Shown: positions 1-8,441, counted from the first letter of the stretch. The stretch: 64,000 bases of DNA from Arthrobacter globiformis (GCF_030815865.1 NZ_JAUSXI010000001.1:2852001-2916000); one strand, 5' to 3'. The notes: a model not told the origin generated them from the letters alone. Numbers and translations are program-made.

Positions 1-37
1 CCCAGGCCCAGTGGTACTACTTGTCCGCTCTTCGCCA

Positions 38-997
38 CTAACCGATCGGCGTAGGTGGCTGCTCGCCGCGGAGCACGGCGAGCGTGTTGTCGGCGGCGAG
101 CACTGCCATGGCGGTGCGCGTCTCGACGGTGGCCGAGCCGAGGTGCGGCACGAGTGTCACATTCTCCAGGTCCAGCAACTCAGGATGGACCTGTGGCTCG
201 TGCTCGAAGACGTCCAGCCCGGCGCCGGCGATCACGCCTTCGCGCAGCGCGGCCGCGAGGGCCGCTTCGTCGACGATCGGTCCGCGTGCGGTGTTGACGA
301 GGTATGTCGAGCTCTTCATCGCTGCGAGCTGCTCTGCGCCGATCAGATGGTGCGTGGCGGCTCCATAAGGGCAGTGCAGCGAAATGACATCGGAAACAGT
401 CAGCAACTCGTCGAGGTCGACCCGCCGGGCGCCCAGTTCCGCGGCAATTGCGGGGTCGATCTCGCTGCGTGACTGGTAAACGATGTCCATACCGAATGCC
501 TTGGCCCGGCGTGCCGTCGCCTGGCCGATGCCGCCCATGCCGACGACGCCGAGGGTCTTGCCCTGGAGGCTGCTGCCGAGAAGGAAGAACATGCCCCACT
601 TCCACGGCTGGCCGGCGCGGATGAGCCGTTCGCCCTCACCGAGCCGGCGGGTTGCCATGAGGATGAGCCCGAACGCGATGTCGGCGGTCGCCTCGGTGAG
701 CACGCCGGGCGTGTTGGTGGCGACGATGCCCCGTCCGGTGCAGGCCGGCACGTCGATGTTGTCGTAGCCGACGGCGACGTTAGAAACAACCTTGAGCTGC
801 GGGCCCGCGGCGTCCAGCAGTTCGGCGTCGATGCGTTCCGTGAGCAGGCTCACGATGGCGTCTGCTCCCGCAACGCGGCGCAGGAGCTCCTCGCGGCCAA
901 TCGACTCCGGACCGGTCCAGTCATCGACCTCGTACTCGGCACGAAGCTTTTCGAGCGCTGCGTCGGGCACCCGCCCTGTGACGACTACCCGGCTCAT
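38..997 (-). CDS. D-2-hydroxyacid dehydrogenase (glyoxylate/hydroxypyruvate reductase type)
   Basis: This 319-residue protein is a cytosolic NAD(P)-dependent 2-hydroxyacid dehydrogenase, which reversibly reduces 2-keto acids such as glyoxylate or hydroxypyruvate. The Rossmann nucleotide loop GVVGMGGIGQATARRAKAFG lies near residue 155. The family's catalytic residues are visible: Arg in NTARGPIVDE, Glu in the GLDVFEHEP stretch and His in LVPHLGSAT near the C-terminus. Length is normal for the family. I chose the ATG at 997 because it overlaps the stop of the upstream aminotransferase in an ATGA junction; an in-frame ATG 15 bases upstream is possible. The pairing with an aminotransferase suggests that the keto acid made by transamination is reduced here. 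The exact substrate is not decided by sequence. Confidence 0.9.
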   Translation of the reverse strand: MSRVVVTGRVPDAALEKLRAEYEVDDWTGPESIGREELLRRVAGADAIVSLLTERIDAELLDAAGPQLKVVSNVAVGYDNIDVPACTGRGIVATNTPGVLTEATADIAFGLILMATRRLGEGERLIRAGQPWKWGMFFLLGSSLQGKTLGVVGMGGIGQATARRAKAFGMDIVYQSRSEIDPAIAAELGARRVDLDELLTVSDVISLHCPYGAATHHLIGAEQLAAMKSSTYLVNTARGPIVDEAALAAALREGVIAGAGLDVFEHEPQVHPELLDLENVTLVPHLGSATVETRTAMAVLAADNTLAVLRGEQPPTPIG

Positions 998-2193
998 GCC
1001 GTCTCGATCCATTCGCGCAGGCGTCCGAGGCCGTCGCGGATATCTGGCGCCTCGATGCCCGAGTAGGCCAGCCGGATGTACTGCCGCTCCTCACCGGGCA
1101 GCCGCCGGCCGAAGTGCTCGCGGGTGCAGAAGGAGACGCCGGTCTTGTACAGGGCGTCGGAGGCGAAGTCGCCGACTGCGGTGTAGCCCATGCGTTCCAT
1201 GACCTCGGTGACGTCTGGGAACAGGTAGAAGGTCGACTGGGGCACGGCCACGTGCATGCCGGGGATGGAATTCACGAGCTCGCATGCGGTGTCGCGGCGC
1301 GTCTGCAGGGTGTCAAGCATCTGCTGCACAGAATCCTGGGGGCCACGGAGCGCTTCGACGCCGGCCCACTGCACATAGTGCGTCGTGCAGGACTCATCAT
1401 TGGTGTTGAGCGTGCTGAGTACCTGGGCGATCTCACGCGGGGCGACGGCGCAGCCGAGGCGCGAGCCGGTCATGGCGAACTTCTTGCTGAATGTGTAGAG
1501 GATGACGGTCCGCTCGGCCATGCCGGGAAGCGCTGCGATGGAGCTCGAGACCCCTTCATAGCGAGTCTCGAAGTAAGCCTCGTCGGAGAGTACCCACAGG
1601 TCGTGTTCTATCGCGAGCTGTGCGATGGCCTCGCGCTCGGCCGCAGTCGACTCGGCGGAGATGGGGTTCTGCAGGTCGTTGTAGATGATTGCGACAGTAT
1701 TGGGGGTGATCGATGCGCGCACCTGGTCGAGGTCGATCGCGAAGCCCTGGGGCGTGGGCAGGTAGCGGTAAGGAACGGCCATTCCGCCGAGGTACTCGAT
1801 CTGTGATTCATAGATCGGGAAGCCGGGGTTGGGGTAGAGCACTTCCTGGCCGGGGTTCATGACAGCCTGCAGGAACTTCGTGATGACGGGCTTGCCGCCG
1901 GTCATCACGACCACGTTCTCGGGGGAGAACTGGATACCGCGGCGCGAGCCGATGTCGTCGGCGAGGGCTTCACGCAGCTGCGGGATGCCGGGGCCGGGGC
2001 AGTAACCCGTGTAGCCGTCGGCGATCGCCCGGTTCATCGCTTCCACGATATTCGGGGCGGTTGGGATGTTGATATCGCCGAGATGGAAGGGGTACACCAG
2101 GTTCCCTTTAGCCTTCCAGGCGGCGGCGGCTTGCGCGACGCTGAAGGCGGTTTCGGTGCCTAGGCGTTCAAGCCGGTGCGCGAGTTGCTGCAT
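994..2193 (-). CDS. Class I/II pyridoxal-phosphate aminotransferase
   Basis: This 399-residue fold-type I aminotransferase is similar in layout to aspartate/alanine aminotransferases. Around residues 100-110 it has the FSPENVVVMTGGKP cofactor-phosphate region, in the middle the IIYNDLQNPISAEST stretch (the NPTG-like Asn-Pro motif), then LSDEAYFETRYEG. The Schiff-base lysine sits in TFSKKFAMTGSRLG and the carboxylate-binding Arg is in QYIRLAYSG near the C-terminus. It is the first gene of a two-gene minus-strand operon and overlaps the dehydrogenase by four bases, so the two are probably translationally coupled. Amino donor and acceptor cannot be read from the sequence. An AT-rich palindrome lies about 60 bases upstream and may be its operator. 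Confidence 0.9.
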   Translation of the reverse strand: MQQLAHRLERLGTETAFSVAQAAAAWKAKGNLVYPFHLGDINIPTAPNIVEAMNRAIADGYTGYCPGPGIPQLREALADDIGSRRGIQFSPENVVVMTGGKPVITKFLQAVMNPGQEVLYPNPGFPIYESQIEYLGGMAVPYRYLPTPQGFAIDLDQVRASITPNTVAIIYNDLQNPISAESTAAEREAIAQLAIEHDLWVLSDEAYFETRYEGVSSSIAALPGMAERTVILYTFSKKFAMTGSRLGCAVAPREIAQVLSTLNTNDESCTTHYVQWAGVEALRGPQDSVQQMLDTLQTRRDTACELVNSIPGMHVAVPQSTFYLFPDVTEVMERMGYTAVGDFASDALYKTGVSFCTREHFGRRLPGEERQYIRLAYSGIEAPDIRDGLGRLREWIETA

Positions 2194-2250
2194 GTTCCAC
2201 TCCTCATCGAGTTGACGATCGATCTTTTGCTGATCGCACCTAGTATAGGA

Positions 2251-2262
2251 CTAATATATTAG
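2251..2262. promoter_or_regulatory. Perfect 12-bp palindrome upstream of the aminotransferase operon
   Basis: CTAATATATTAG is a perfect inverted repeat in an AT-rich patch between the aminotransferase start (2193) and the next plus-strand gene. Its position about 58 bases upstream of the ATG fits an operator overlapping the promoter. The binding protein is unknown; no regulator gene is adjacent. Confidence 0.4.
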
Positions 2263-2454
2263 ACTGCGGAAGTTGATCGCGAGATGAAATTTCAGAAATC
2301 CAACATCCGCCCTTCGTGTGGTGGAGTAACCGATCCCCAAGAGCCATAGCGAGAGCGGCCAAGATTGTTGTACTGCAGGGGAAGGATGATCGCACGCCGC
2401 GCGAGGAGAGGGAGCTGTGCTCCCTAAGGCGTAAACACGCTATTGCTGAGCAAT

Positions 2455-2826
2455 ATGGTGCAGCGTGGGGGATATGCCCACTGGATCCGCAGGTTTGGTC
2501 TTAGGATTTTCCTCGTCACGGCTGCCTTGTCCCTGCTTGCTGGTTTGCCCGCGCTAGCGTCGCACGAGCTGTCAGAAGTTGGTCAATGTGGCAAGCCGAC
2601 ACTCGAGGTTCAAGGGATCAAAATCCCTGGACTGGCCTTCACGGGAGATCCAGTTGACGTCGTTCCCACTAGCGCCGCAGTTTCCACCATGCCAAGCGGC
2701 AAACAGCTCTTCCTGTGGGATCCAGTGACGGCTTACATGCCCTGTACGACCGCAAAGGTGCACACCCGTCAGGTTGCCTGTCCAGTCATACCTAATCACC
2801 ACGAAGGGATGAGCTCCAGGTACTAA
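2455..2826 (+). CDS. Hypothetical secreted protein
   Basis: This is a possible 123-residue protein that I do not recognise. The N-terminus has Arg residues followed by a hydrophobic run (IFLVTAALSLLAGLPALAS) with an ALA-S type cleavage site, so it looks like a Sec signal peptide with a long n-region. The mature part has three cysteines and no recognisable domain. I start at ATG 2455; a TTG twelve bases upstream is in frame. No strong ribosome binding site is visible and base composition is lower in GC than in neighbouring genes. It could be a recently acquired gene or a chance open frame. Confidence 0.4.
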   Translation: MVQRGGYAHWIRRFGLRIFLVTAALSLLAGLPALASHELSEVGQCGKPTLEVQGIKIPGLAFTGDPVDVVPTSAAVSTMPSGKQLFLWDPVTAYMPCTTAKVHTRQVACPVIPNHHEGMSSRY

Positions 2827-3211
2827 CCTTGGCGGTCAGGGGTTCCCGTAGCCGCAGATTGAAGACAAGTAGGCCTGTAGTCGACTAGTTTAGGATTCAA
2901 CTAATCTAATTGACGGAACGCCGGCTATCGGTGTTTTGAGTACAGGCTGCAGTGTCGATGCGGGAGTTCCGTGTGGCCACGAACTGCATTGGGCCGCGTG
3001 TCGGAGCGCGCGTAATTGATGACGGCCACGTCTTGGCTAGTGAGCCGTGGTTGCGGTGGAATAGCGTGTCGCCGCACGTCTCCTGCCTCTAATGCACGGT
3101 TCCATCGTTTCCTATCCAGAGATATCTTTGGCAACACCGGTTCAAGGGAGCCATACGGGTCTAGTGTTGGGCGGGTCGGCACTCGCCGGCAATTACCCTC
3201 AAGGAGGGTGC
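2827..3211. other. Gene-free stretch, AT-richer, likely leader/promoter of the next gene
   Basis: There is no convincing coding frame on either strand. The stretch contains an AT-rich patch around 2880-2915 and ends in a strong ribosome binding site (AAGGAGG at about 3200) for the gene that starts at 3212. It probably carries that gene's promoter. Confidence 0.5.
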
Positions 3212-3691
3212 ATGAGCTCCAGACAGTCCAGCTCCCAGCAATTTATGAAGTACTTGAAAAGCGTCGGGGGCTCAGAATCTGACATCAGCGGAACTGCTTA
3301 CGTGGTCACCGATGAAGACACAGTGGAGAGCGTAGTCTCGCACCTGCGGATCGAACAGCAGCACCATGGCAGGCTCATCCGTGAGCCGGCCATTCTTCAT
3401 GCCTCCGCCCAGGTGATGATCAGCAGGCGTGACGAACACGACCCCGTCCGTCACGCCGGAGCTTCCCAGGCGGGGGAATACCAGCTGGACATTCATTTCG
3501 GCCCGGGCCGCACCACACGGGAAAGCATCCCCGAAAAGGAACTTGCGGACGCCCAGATTTGGGCAAGGGCACGAATCGAAGCCGGAGGAGCCGAGTTCGG
3601 AGCCATCTACTTTCCCGCGGGTGGCAGCGGCGCACCAGGCTCGGGAGCCTTAGTGTTCAATTTCGACCGTTCAGTGGGCTGGTACCGCTGA
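3212..3691 (+). CDS. Hypothetical protein, actinobacterial
   Basis: This 159-residue protein has no family I can name. The start at ATG 3212 is favoured over upstream in-frame starts because AAGGAGG lies nine bases before it. The sequence is mixed alpha/beta in character, starts with a Ser/Gln-rich segment (MSSRQSSSQQFMKYLKS), has no signal peptide or membrane segment, and ends in FNFDRSVGWYR. The N-terminal part (residues 20-75) has a TAYVVTDEDTVESVV stretch that could be a small sensor-like fold, but this is speculation. It stands alone between gene-poor stretches. Confidence 0.6.
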   Translation: MSSRQSSSQQFMKYLKSVGGSESDISGTAYVVTDEDTVESVVSHLRIEQQHHGRLIREPAILHASAQVMISRRDEHDPVRHAGASQAGEYQLDIHFGPGRTTRESIPEKELADAQIWARARIEAGGAEFGAIYFPAGGSGAPGSGALVFNFDRSVGWYR

Positions 3692-3747
3692 GACGGTATG
3701 CCTTCCACGGTACGTGGCGTGCCCGGCCTCAAAAGATGTAACCTCCA

Positions 3748-4170
3748 TTGGAGGCGCTGGCCATCTCAGCAGCTGCGAACATAGACACGGGGGCAACCTG
3801 GCCTGAGGGCCGCGGCTGTGACCTCAGCAATGAATGGTCCGCGCCTGAGCCGCAAGGTCCTGCCAGGTGGCGCCGACTATCAGGTCTAGCACAGCCCTGA
3901 GCTCACTAAACTGGGCCCCCGGTACATTGTGGAGTCCAACGGCGGTGCGCTCATCAGTGTGCAAAACAGCGCCGTCCGCCACGGTTCAGCCGCCGCCATC
4001 GCAAGGCTGAACCGTGGCGAAAACGTGACCCTACAGCCATTTATTTCCGCTGCGCGCTGAGGCACTCAACGTCATCCAAGGAGTGGGCGCGGCTAAACCA
4101 CGTCATTGCCGTGGGCACAGGGGAGCGGCGACCGGACTCCGTGCGCATCGCGGTATTCGTTATGCGCTAG
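3748..4170 (+). pseudogene. DUF3237 family gene, broken
   Basis: Reading the plus strand in pieces gives the conserved landmarks of DUF3237 proteins: GPRLSRKVLPGGADYQV, then a TAG stop at 3887-3889, then YIVESNGGALISVQNSAVRHG, RGEKRDPTAIYFR, and after a one-base frame loss near 4080 WARLNHVIAVGTGERRPD and a final TAG at 4168. The secure part is 3833-4170; an N-terminal piece (GATWPEGRG near 3790) sits in another frame. With at least one nonsense and two frame changes, this cannot give a full protein. The family's function is poorly known; members often lie beside aromatic or steroid catabolic genes. Confidence 0.75.
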
Positions 4171-4210
4171 CCGATTCTGAATTTCGTCCTTCCGCACACC
4201 CTTGGGCAAC

Positions 4211-4229
4211 GGAGGGGAGCAGCCCCTCC
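4211..4229. terminator. Hairpin downstream of the DUF3237 remnant
   Basis: GGAGGGG and CCCCTCC form a perfect 7-bp stem around a 5-base loop (AGCAG). There is no T-tract. It is placed as expected for a transcription end of the plus-strand remnant. Confidence 0.4.
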
Positions 4230-4321
4230 GCTCAGGCCTCAGCGCCACGTCCCTTCCGCCCTGTACTGAAGAGCTGATAACGGACCTTATCTAGTGCCAG
4301 AAGTAGCGTAGCCCGAGACTG

Positions 4322-4672
<351 letters not shown>

Positions 4673-5080
4673 TCAGGACTGGGCGCCGTTGTATTCGTCG
4701 TCGGTAATGTGCTCGAGCCAGTTTGTGGTGGTGGCGGGGTCGTCCCCGTTCTCAAGCATGGCGATGTGCTCCATGAAACAGCCGGGCGCGGCAGCGTGCC
4801 AGTGTTCCTCACCCGGCGGGGTGTACAGGGTCTGACCCGGGTGGAGCTCGATGATCGTGCCGTCACGGCCACCGAACCGGGCAACACCCTGGGTGACGCG
4901 GAGGTACTGTCCGCGGGCGTGGGAGTGCCAGGCTGTGCGGGCACCGGGAGCGAAGCGCACGGTGGCGACGACCATGCGCTGATCGCCTTCGCGAGGAAGC
5001 GCGATGGGGTCCAGCCAGACATCACCGACGAACTGCTCGGGCGGGTTCTTGCTGGTGGGGTTGGTGGGTTCGATGTTCAT
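4673..5080 (-). CDS. Cupin domain protein
   Basis: This is a 135-residue single-domain cupin. Metal-binding histidines are in RTAWHSHARGQYL (cupin motif 1, residues about 50-62) and in PPGEEHWHAAAP (motif 2, about residue 90). The ending EHITDDEYNG is typical of small cupins found with carboxymuconolactone decarboxylase and alcohol dehydrogenase genes. The reaction is not known. The start overlaps the stop of the XRE regulator in an ATGA junction, so both are co-transcribed on the minus strand. A decayed relative of this gene lies at 7399-7593. Confidence 0.85.
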   Translation of the reverse strand: MNIEPTNPTSKNPPEQFVGDVWLDPIALPREGDQRMVVATVRFAPGARTAWHSHARGQYLRVTQGVARFGGRDGTIIELHPGQTLYTPPGEEHWHAAAPGCFMEHIAMLENGDDPATTTNWLEHITDDEYNGAQS

Positions 5081-5949
5081 GCGTTCTCCTTGCTTGTGGT
5101 GGGGATAGATTCTGTCGCCGCCCAGCTGGCGAGCAGCCGCAGGCCGTCTTCTGACGGGGTGCCGGGGTCGGCGCTGTAGGCCGTGAGCGTGAGCCCAAGG
5201 GCGTTCGGGAGCTCGAGGGCGTCGAACGCCAGGTGGAGGTCTCCGACCGCCGGGTGGCGGAAGTCCTTATAGCCTCCGCTGTGAAGGCGCACGTCATGCT
5301 GTGCCCATCGGGTGCGGAAGTCCTCGGAGCGGGTGGACAACTCCCCGACCAGCTCGGTGAGGGACTTGTTGAACGGGTCACGGCCGGCCTCGGTGTGCAG
5401 GATGGCGACCGCAGTATCGGCCGCCTTCTCCCAGTCGGGGTACAGGACGTGCGAGCGGTGGTCCAGGAATGCGAACCGTGCGAGGTTTGCGGTTGCCGTC
5501 TTCGGGCCGTACGCCTCAGAGTACAAGGCACGCCCGAGGTCGTTGATCGCCAGGATGTCCAGCCGGCCGTTGCGGACGAACGCGGGCACGCCGACCATTG
5601 AGTCCAGCATCCTCTGCACGCTGGGGGCCACAACCTGGCTGGGCTTGCGCCGCGGCCGCGCCGACGGTGACGCCGCGCGGGCCAGGTCGTACAGGTGGTC
5701 GCGTTCGGCATCGTTCAGCTGGAGCGCTCTGGCGAGGGACTCGAGCACGCTTTCGGAAACCCCGGCGAGGGAGCCGCGTTCGAGTTTGGTGTAGTACTCC
5801 ACCGAGACGCCGGCCAGCTGCGCGATCTCCTGGCGCCGCAGCCCGGGGACACGTCGGGTACCCCCGAACGTCGGCAGGCCCGTCTGCTCCGGGGTGAGCT
5901 TCGCCCGCCGGGTGCCGAGGAATTCCCGGATTTCTTTGCGGTTGTCCAT
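5077..5949 (-). CDS. XRE-type regulator with MmyB-like ligand-binding domain
   Basis: This 290-residue DNA-binding protein has an N-terminal helix-turn-helix (about residues 30-80: LRRQEIAQLAGVSVEYYTKL, then LARALQLNDAERDHLYDLA) followed by the MmyB-like putative ligand-binding domain (residues about 105-280). Such regulators usually control neighbouring oxidoreductase genes. I start at MDNRKEIREF (5949); an in-frame ATG nine bases upstream is the alternative. It is divergent from the DUF2255 gene with about 100 bases between them, so it probably controls both its own operon with the cupin and the plus-strand genes from 6053. Confidence 0.88.
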   Translation of the reverse strand: MDNRKEIREFLGTRRAKLTPEQTGLPTFGGTRRVPGLRRQEIAQLAGVSVEYYTKLERGSLAGVSESVLESLARALQLNDAERDHLYDLARAASPSARPRRKPSQVVAPSVQRMLDSMVGVPAFVRNGRLDILAINDLGRALYSEAYGPKTATANLARFAFLDHRSHVLYPDWEKAADTAVAILHTEAGRDPFNKSLTELVGELSTRSEDFRTRWAQHDVRLHSGGYKDFRHPAVGDLHLAFDALELPNALGLTLTAYSADPGTPSEDGLRLLASWAATESIPTTSKENA

Positions 5950-6052
5950 GCAGACCACGCTACGGCCGCATCCGGTGCCGAAGGAGTCCCTGTTAGTACC
6001 ACCTATCGGCAGGGTCTCTCACACGTGGGGAGGTAGGCGTTTAGCTTGTGTC

Positions 6053-6427
6053 ATGGCTTATTGGACTCCTGAGGAGCTGCAGAGGATCGGCTCGACCGAC
6101 GACTTCCATATCGCTCCGTTCCGCGCGGACGGAGCGACGTACGGCACGCCGACCTGGATCTGGTCCGTTGTGGTCGATGGCGCCGTGTACGTGCGCGCCT
6201 ACAACGGCACCTCATCGCGCTGGTACGGTTCCGCCGCGTCGCAGCGTGCCGGTCGCATCACCGCCGGTGGCATCGAGAAGGACGTCGCGTTCGTCCCCAC
6301 CCATGACGTGGCGCTGAAGGACCGGATCGACGACGCCTACCGGGCGAAGTACACGCACAGCCCCTACCTGCCCCCAATGCTCACTGATCGGGTCCGCGCC
6401 GCCACCGTGCGCGTCGACCCCCGCTGA
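6053..6427 (+). CDS. DUF2255 family protein
   Basis: This 124-residue protein matches the DUF2255 family, whose members resemble split-barrel nitroreductase-like flavin proteins: MAYWTPEELQRIGSTDDFHI, then GTPTWIWSVVVDGAVYVRAY, RWYGSAA and KDVAFVPTHD. The function is not established; a role in binding a flavin or small organic molecule is a guess from the fold family. It is first in a plus-strand run divergent from the XRE regulator and 14 bases ahead of the carboxymuconolactone-decarboxylase-family gene. Confidence 0.85.
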   Translation: MAYWTPEELQRIGSTDDFHIAPFRADGATYGTPTWIWSVVVDGAVYVRAYNGTSSRWYGSAASQRAGRITAGGIEKDVAFVPTHDVALKDRIDDAYRAKYTHSPYLPPMLTDRVRAATVRVDPR

Positions 6428-6441
6428 AAGGAAGAACCACC

Positions 6442-6765
6442 ATGCCAGAGAACCCCCTCGCCGACTTCGCACCCGCTCTCGTGGGATACACGAACGAGGT
6501 CCTGTTCGGCCAAGTGTGGGAGCGCCCCGAGCTCTGTCCGCGCGACCGCAGCCTCATCACCGTCGCGTCGCTCGTCGCCGGCGGCAACACGGAGCAGCTG
6601 ACCTTCCACCTCGACTACGCCAAGAAGAACGGCCTCACCGAGCAGGAGCTGATCGAGGCCATCACCCACCTCGCTTTCTACGCCGGCTGGCCCAAAGCCA
6701 TGTCCGCCATGACCGTCGCGAAGAACCTCTTCGCCACATCCAACCAGAACCCCAAGGAGAACTGA
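6442..6765 (+). CDS. Carboxymuconolactone decarboxylase family protein
   Basis: This 107-residue single-domain protein of the CMD/AhpD superfamily has the conserved RDRSLITVASLVAGGNTEQL and ITHLAFYAGWPKAMSAM motifs. It lacks the CxxC pair of AhpD-type peroxidases, so peroxidase activity is unlikely. Small members next to cupins and alcohol dehydrogenases are of unknown activity. It has a good ribosome binding site (AAAGGAAG) and lies between the DUF2255 gene and the remnant alcohol dehydrogenase, three bases from the latter. Confidence 0.88.
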   Translation: MPENPLADFAPALVGYTNEVLFGQVWERPELCPRDRSLITVASLVAGGNTEQLTFHLDYAKKNGLTEQELIEAITHLAFYAGWPKAMSAMTVAKNLFATSNQNPKEN

Positions 6766-6768
6766 CCC

Positions 6769-6924
6769 ATGCGCGGAGCAGTCCTTTTCGCCCCGGGCGA
6801 CGTCCGGAACCACAGCATCAACCCCGGCAAGGACTTTGACCTTGAGCTCCCGCTTGACCAGGTCGTTGAAGGATTTAAGGCCATGGACGAACGCCGTGCC
6901 ATCAAGGCCCTGCTGCGCCAGTAA
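6769..6924 (+). pseudogene. Zinc alcohol dehydrogenase reduced to its two ends
   Basis: The 51-codon frame starts as a zinc-dependent alcohol dehydrogenase (MRGAVLFAPGDVR) and then jumps directly to the C-terminal end of the same family (INPGKDFDLELPLDQVVEGF, then KAMDERRAIKALLRQ). About 290 central codons, including the zinc ligands and the Rossmann fold, are missing, yet reading frame, start codon and stop are kept. The product cannot be an active dehydrogenase. It may be transcribed with the upstream gene. An in-frame internal deletion is the simplest explanation. Confidence 0.8.
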
Positions 6925-6930
6925 TCCCGG

Positions 6931-6968
6931 CTGGGCGGGACGGCTTGCCCTGACTCCGTCCCGCCCAG
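6931..6968. terminator. Strong hairpin after the alcohol dehydrogenase remnant
   Basis: CTGGGCGGGACGG (6931-6943) pairs perfectly with CCGTCCCGCCCAG (6956-6968) around a 12-base loop. It lies seven bases after the stop codon. There is no T-tract; it is a likely transcription end for the 6053-6924 genes. Confidence 0.55.
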
Positions 6969-7115
6969 ACACGCCGACGACACGGTGCGGCATCACGCAT
7001 ATGTTCGCCGCAGCCCTCCCGGATCAGGGGCGGGCGTCGTCGACGGTTCCAGATCAACGTCCCGTGGTCGTCACCTGCGGACCTCGCTCGCCCTCACCAA
7101 CACGGAGCTACAACC

Positions 7116-7376
7116 ATGCTGACCCTGACCGACTACGCCGGCACGGAGAAGGTTAGCGACCTGCCCGCCTCACTCTCGACAACAGGATCTCCGGCCGGAA
7201 TCAAACCCGTAATTGGAGACATCACTTACTACGCCCCGTGGGGCAATCTCGCAATTTTCTACCGCGACTTCGGCTACGCCAATGGACTCGTCAAGCCCGG
7301 CCACATCGACGCCGGCATTAGCCTGCTCACCAGAGGCAAAAGCGACCCTACCGTAACCATCGCATCCGACGAGTAG
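7116..7376 (+). pseudogene. Cyclophilin-like fold protein, N-terminally truncated
   Basis: The 86-codon frame covers the conserved second part of the small cyclophilin-like fold family (LTLTDYAGTEKVSDLP, GDITYYAPWGNLAIFYRDF, GLVKPGHIDAGI). Full members have about 115-120 residues, with an N-terminal strand pair ending just before LPLTLTL; here the frame opens with ATG at that very place, so roughly 35 residues are missing. It may still be translated as a shortened protein. It belongs to the run of shortened genes between 6769 and 7593. Confidence 0.65.
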
Positions 7377-7398
7377 CCGTACGGAAAGGACGAGTCCC

Positions 7399-7593
7399 AT
7401 CGCTACCAATACAGCCCACGCCGCACCGACCCGAGACCAAGTCACTGCAATAATCAACGCTCCCGGCGTCAAGCACTGGCACGGGGCCACCTCCTCGGAG
7501 TCCATGACGCACATCGCAGTCCAGGACACCATCGAGAGCTCCAACGCAGGTTGGCTTGAGCAGGTGACGGACGACCAGTACGAAGGCCGCTAA
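7399..7593 (+). pseudogene. Cupin gene with internal deletion and lost start codon
   Basis: In the frame ending at TAA 7591-7593 the sequence reads ATNTAHAAPTRDQVTA and then jumps to the second half of a cupin: INAPGVKHWHGATSSESMTH, then GWLEQVTDDQYEG. The first cupin motif is missing. At the expected start the codon is ATC (7399-7401) preceded by a plausible ribosome binding site (GGAAAGGACGA), so the start has probably been lost by point mutation. The C-terminus resembles the intact cupin at 4673-5080. Confidence 0.7.
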
Positions 7594-7623
7594 CGCATCA
7601 CCACCAGAAACTGGAGAACCTTC

Positions 7624-8415
7624 ATGAAGTACCGTGATTTCATCGCATTATCTGCCGCGGCCGTCCTGGCCACCCTCGCATCTGGATGCACCCCGCCGGA
7701 GCCGCCACAGTCACCCACCGGACCGATAGCTCCCGTTCAGGGAACCGAGAATGTGGCACCCGCACTTGCGCACTACCGCGACGACGTAGTCGTCGGCGAC
7801 CTATGGGAACGGGAAGGGCTGTCAGCACGTGACCGGAGCTTGGTCACTGTCGCGGAGATGATCGCCGGCAATCAGAGCGTCGAGCTTTCCTTCTACGTTA
7901 ACAAAGCCCTCGACGACGGCGTGCTGCCGCGAGAAATATCCGAGACAATCACGCACCTTGCTTTCTACAGCGGATGGCAGAACGCGATGGCCGCGGTCCC
8001 GAAAATCGGGGCCGCGTTCAAGGAGCGCAGCATCGAGGCCAGCGCACTGCCGGCCGCGGACCCCGAACTCCTGCCCCTTGATGAAGCCGCCGAGCAGGCA
8101 CGGGCCCAGCAGGTGGAGTCCAACTTCGGCAGCGTTTCGCCCGGTGTCGTCGAGAACACAGGCAAGGTCCTCTTCCAGGACCTCTGGTTGCGTCCCGACC
8201 TCGCGCCCCGGGACCGCAGCCTCATCACCGTAGTGGCCTTGGTCACCTCAGGACAGGTACAGCAAATACCCTTTCACCTGAACCGAGCCATGGACAACGG
8301 ACTCACCCGGGCAGAAGTCGCCGAAACGCTCAACCAGCTCGCGTTCTACGCAGGCTGGCCCAAGGTGTTCACCGCGATGCCCGTAGTCAAGGAAGTCCTC
8401 GGCGCGCGCCAGTAA
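7624..8415 (+). CDS. Lipoprotein with two tandem carboxymuconolactone-decarboxylase domains
   Basis: This 263-residue protein begins with a lipoprotein signal (MKYRDFIALSAAAVLATLAS then GC), so it should be lipid-anchored outside the membrane through Cys22. Two CMD domains follow: domain 1 about residues 45-135 (ARDRSLVTVAEMIAGNQSVE, ITHLAFYSGWQNAMAAV) and domain 2 about residues 165-260 (RDRSLITVVALVTSG, LNQLAFYAGWPKVFTAM). Neither has a CxxC pair. Tandem CMD proteins are known in alcohol dehydrogenase/cupin clusters, but an exported form is unusual. Activity is unknown. A good Shine-Dalgarno (CTGGAGAA) precedes the ATG and a hairpin follows the stop. Confidence 0.85.
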   Translation: MKYRDFIALSAAAVLATLASGCTPPEPPQSPTGPIAPVQGTENVAPALAHYRDDVVVGDLWEREGLSARDRSLVTVAEMIAGNQSVELSFYVNKALDDGVLPREISETITHLAFYSGWQNAMAAVPKIGAAFKERSIEASALPAADPELLPLDEAAEQARAQQVESNFGSVSPGVVENTGKVLFQDLWLRPDLAPRDRSLITVVALVTSGQVQQIPFHLNRAMDNGLTRAEVAETLNQLAFYAGWPKVFTAMPVVKEVLGARQ

Positions 8416-8441
8416 ACAATGTTCATATGAAATCATCCGCC

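Noticed and set aside
2316..2504. 62-codon open frame (plus strand)
   Set aside because: No ribosome binding site, no family resemblance, and it overlaps the better candidate starting at 2455.
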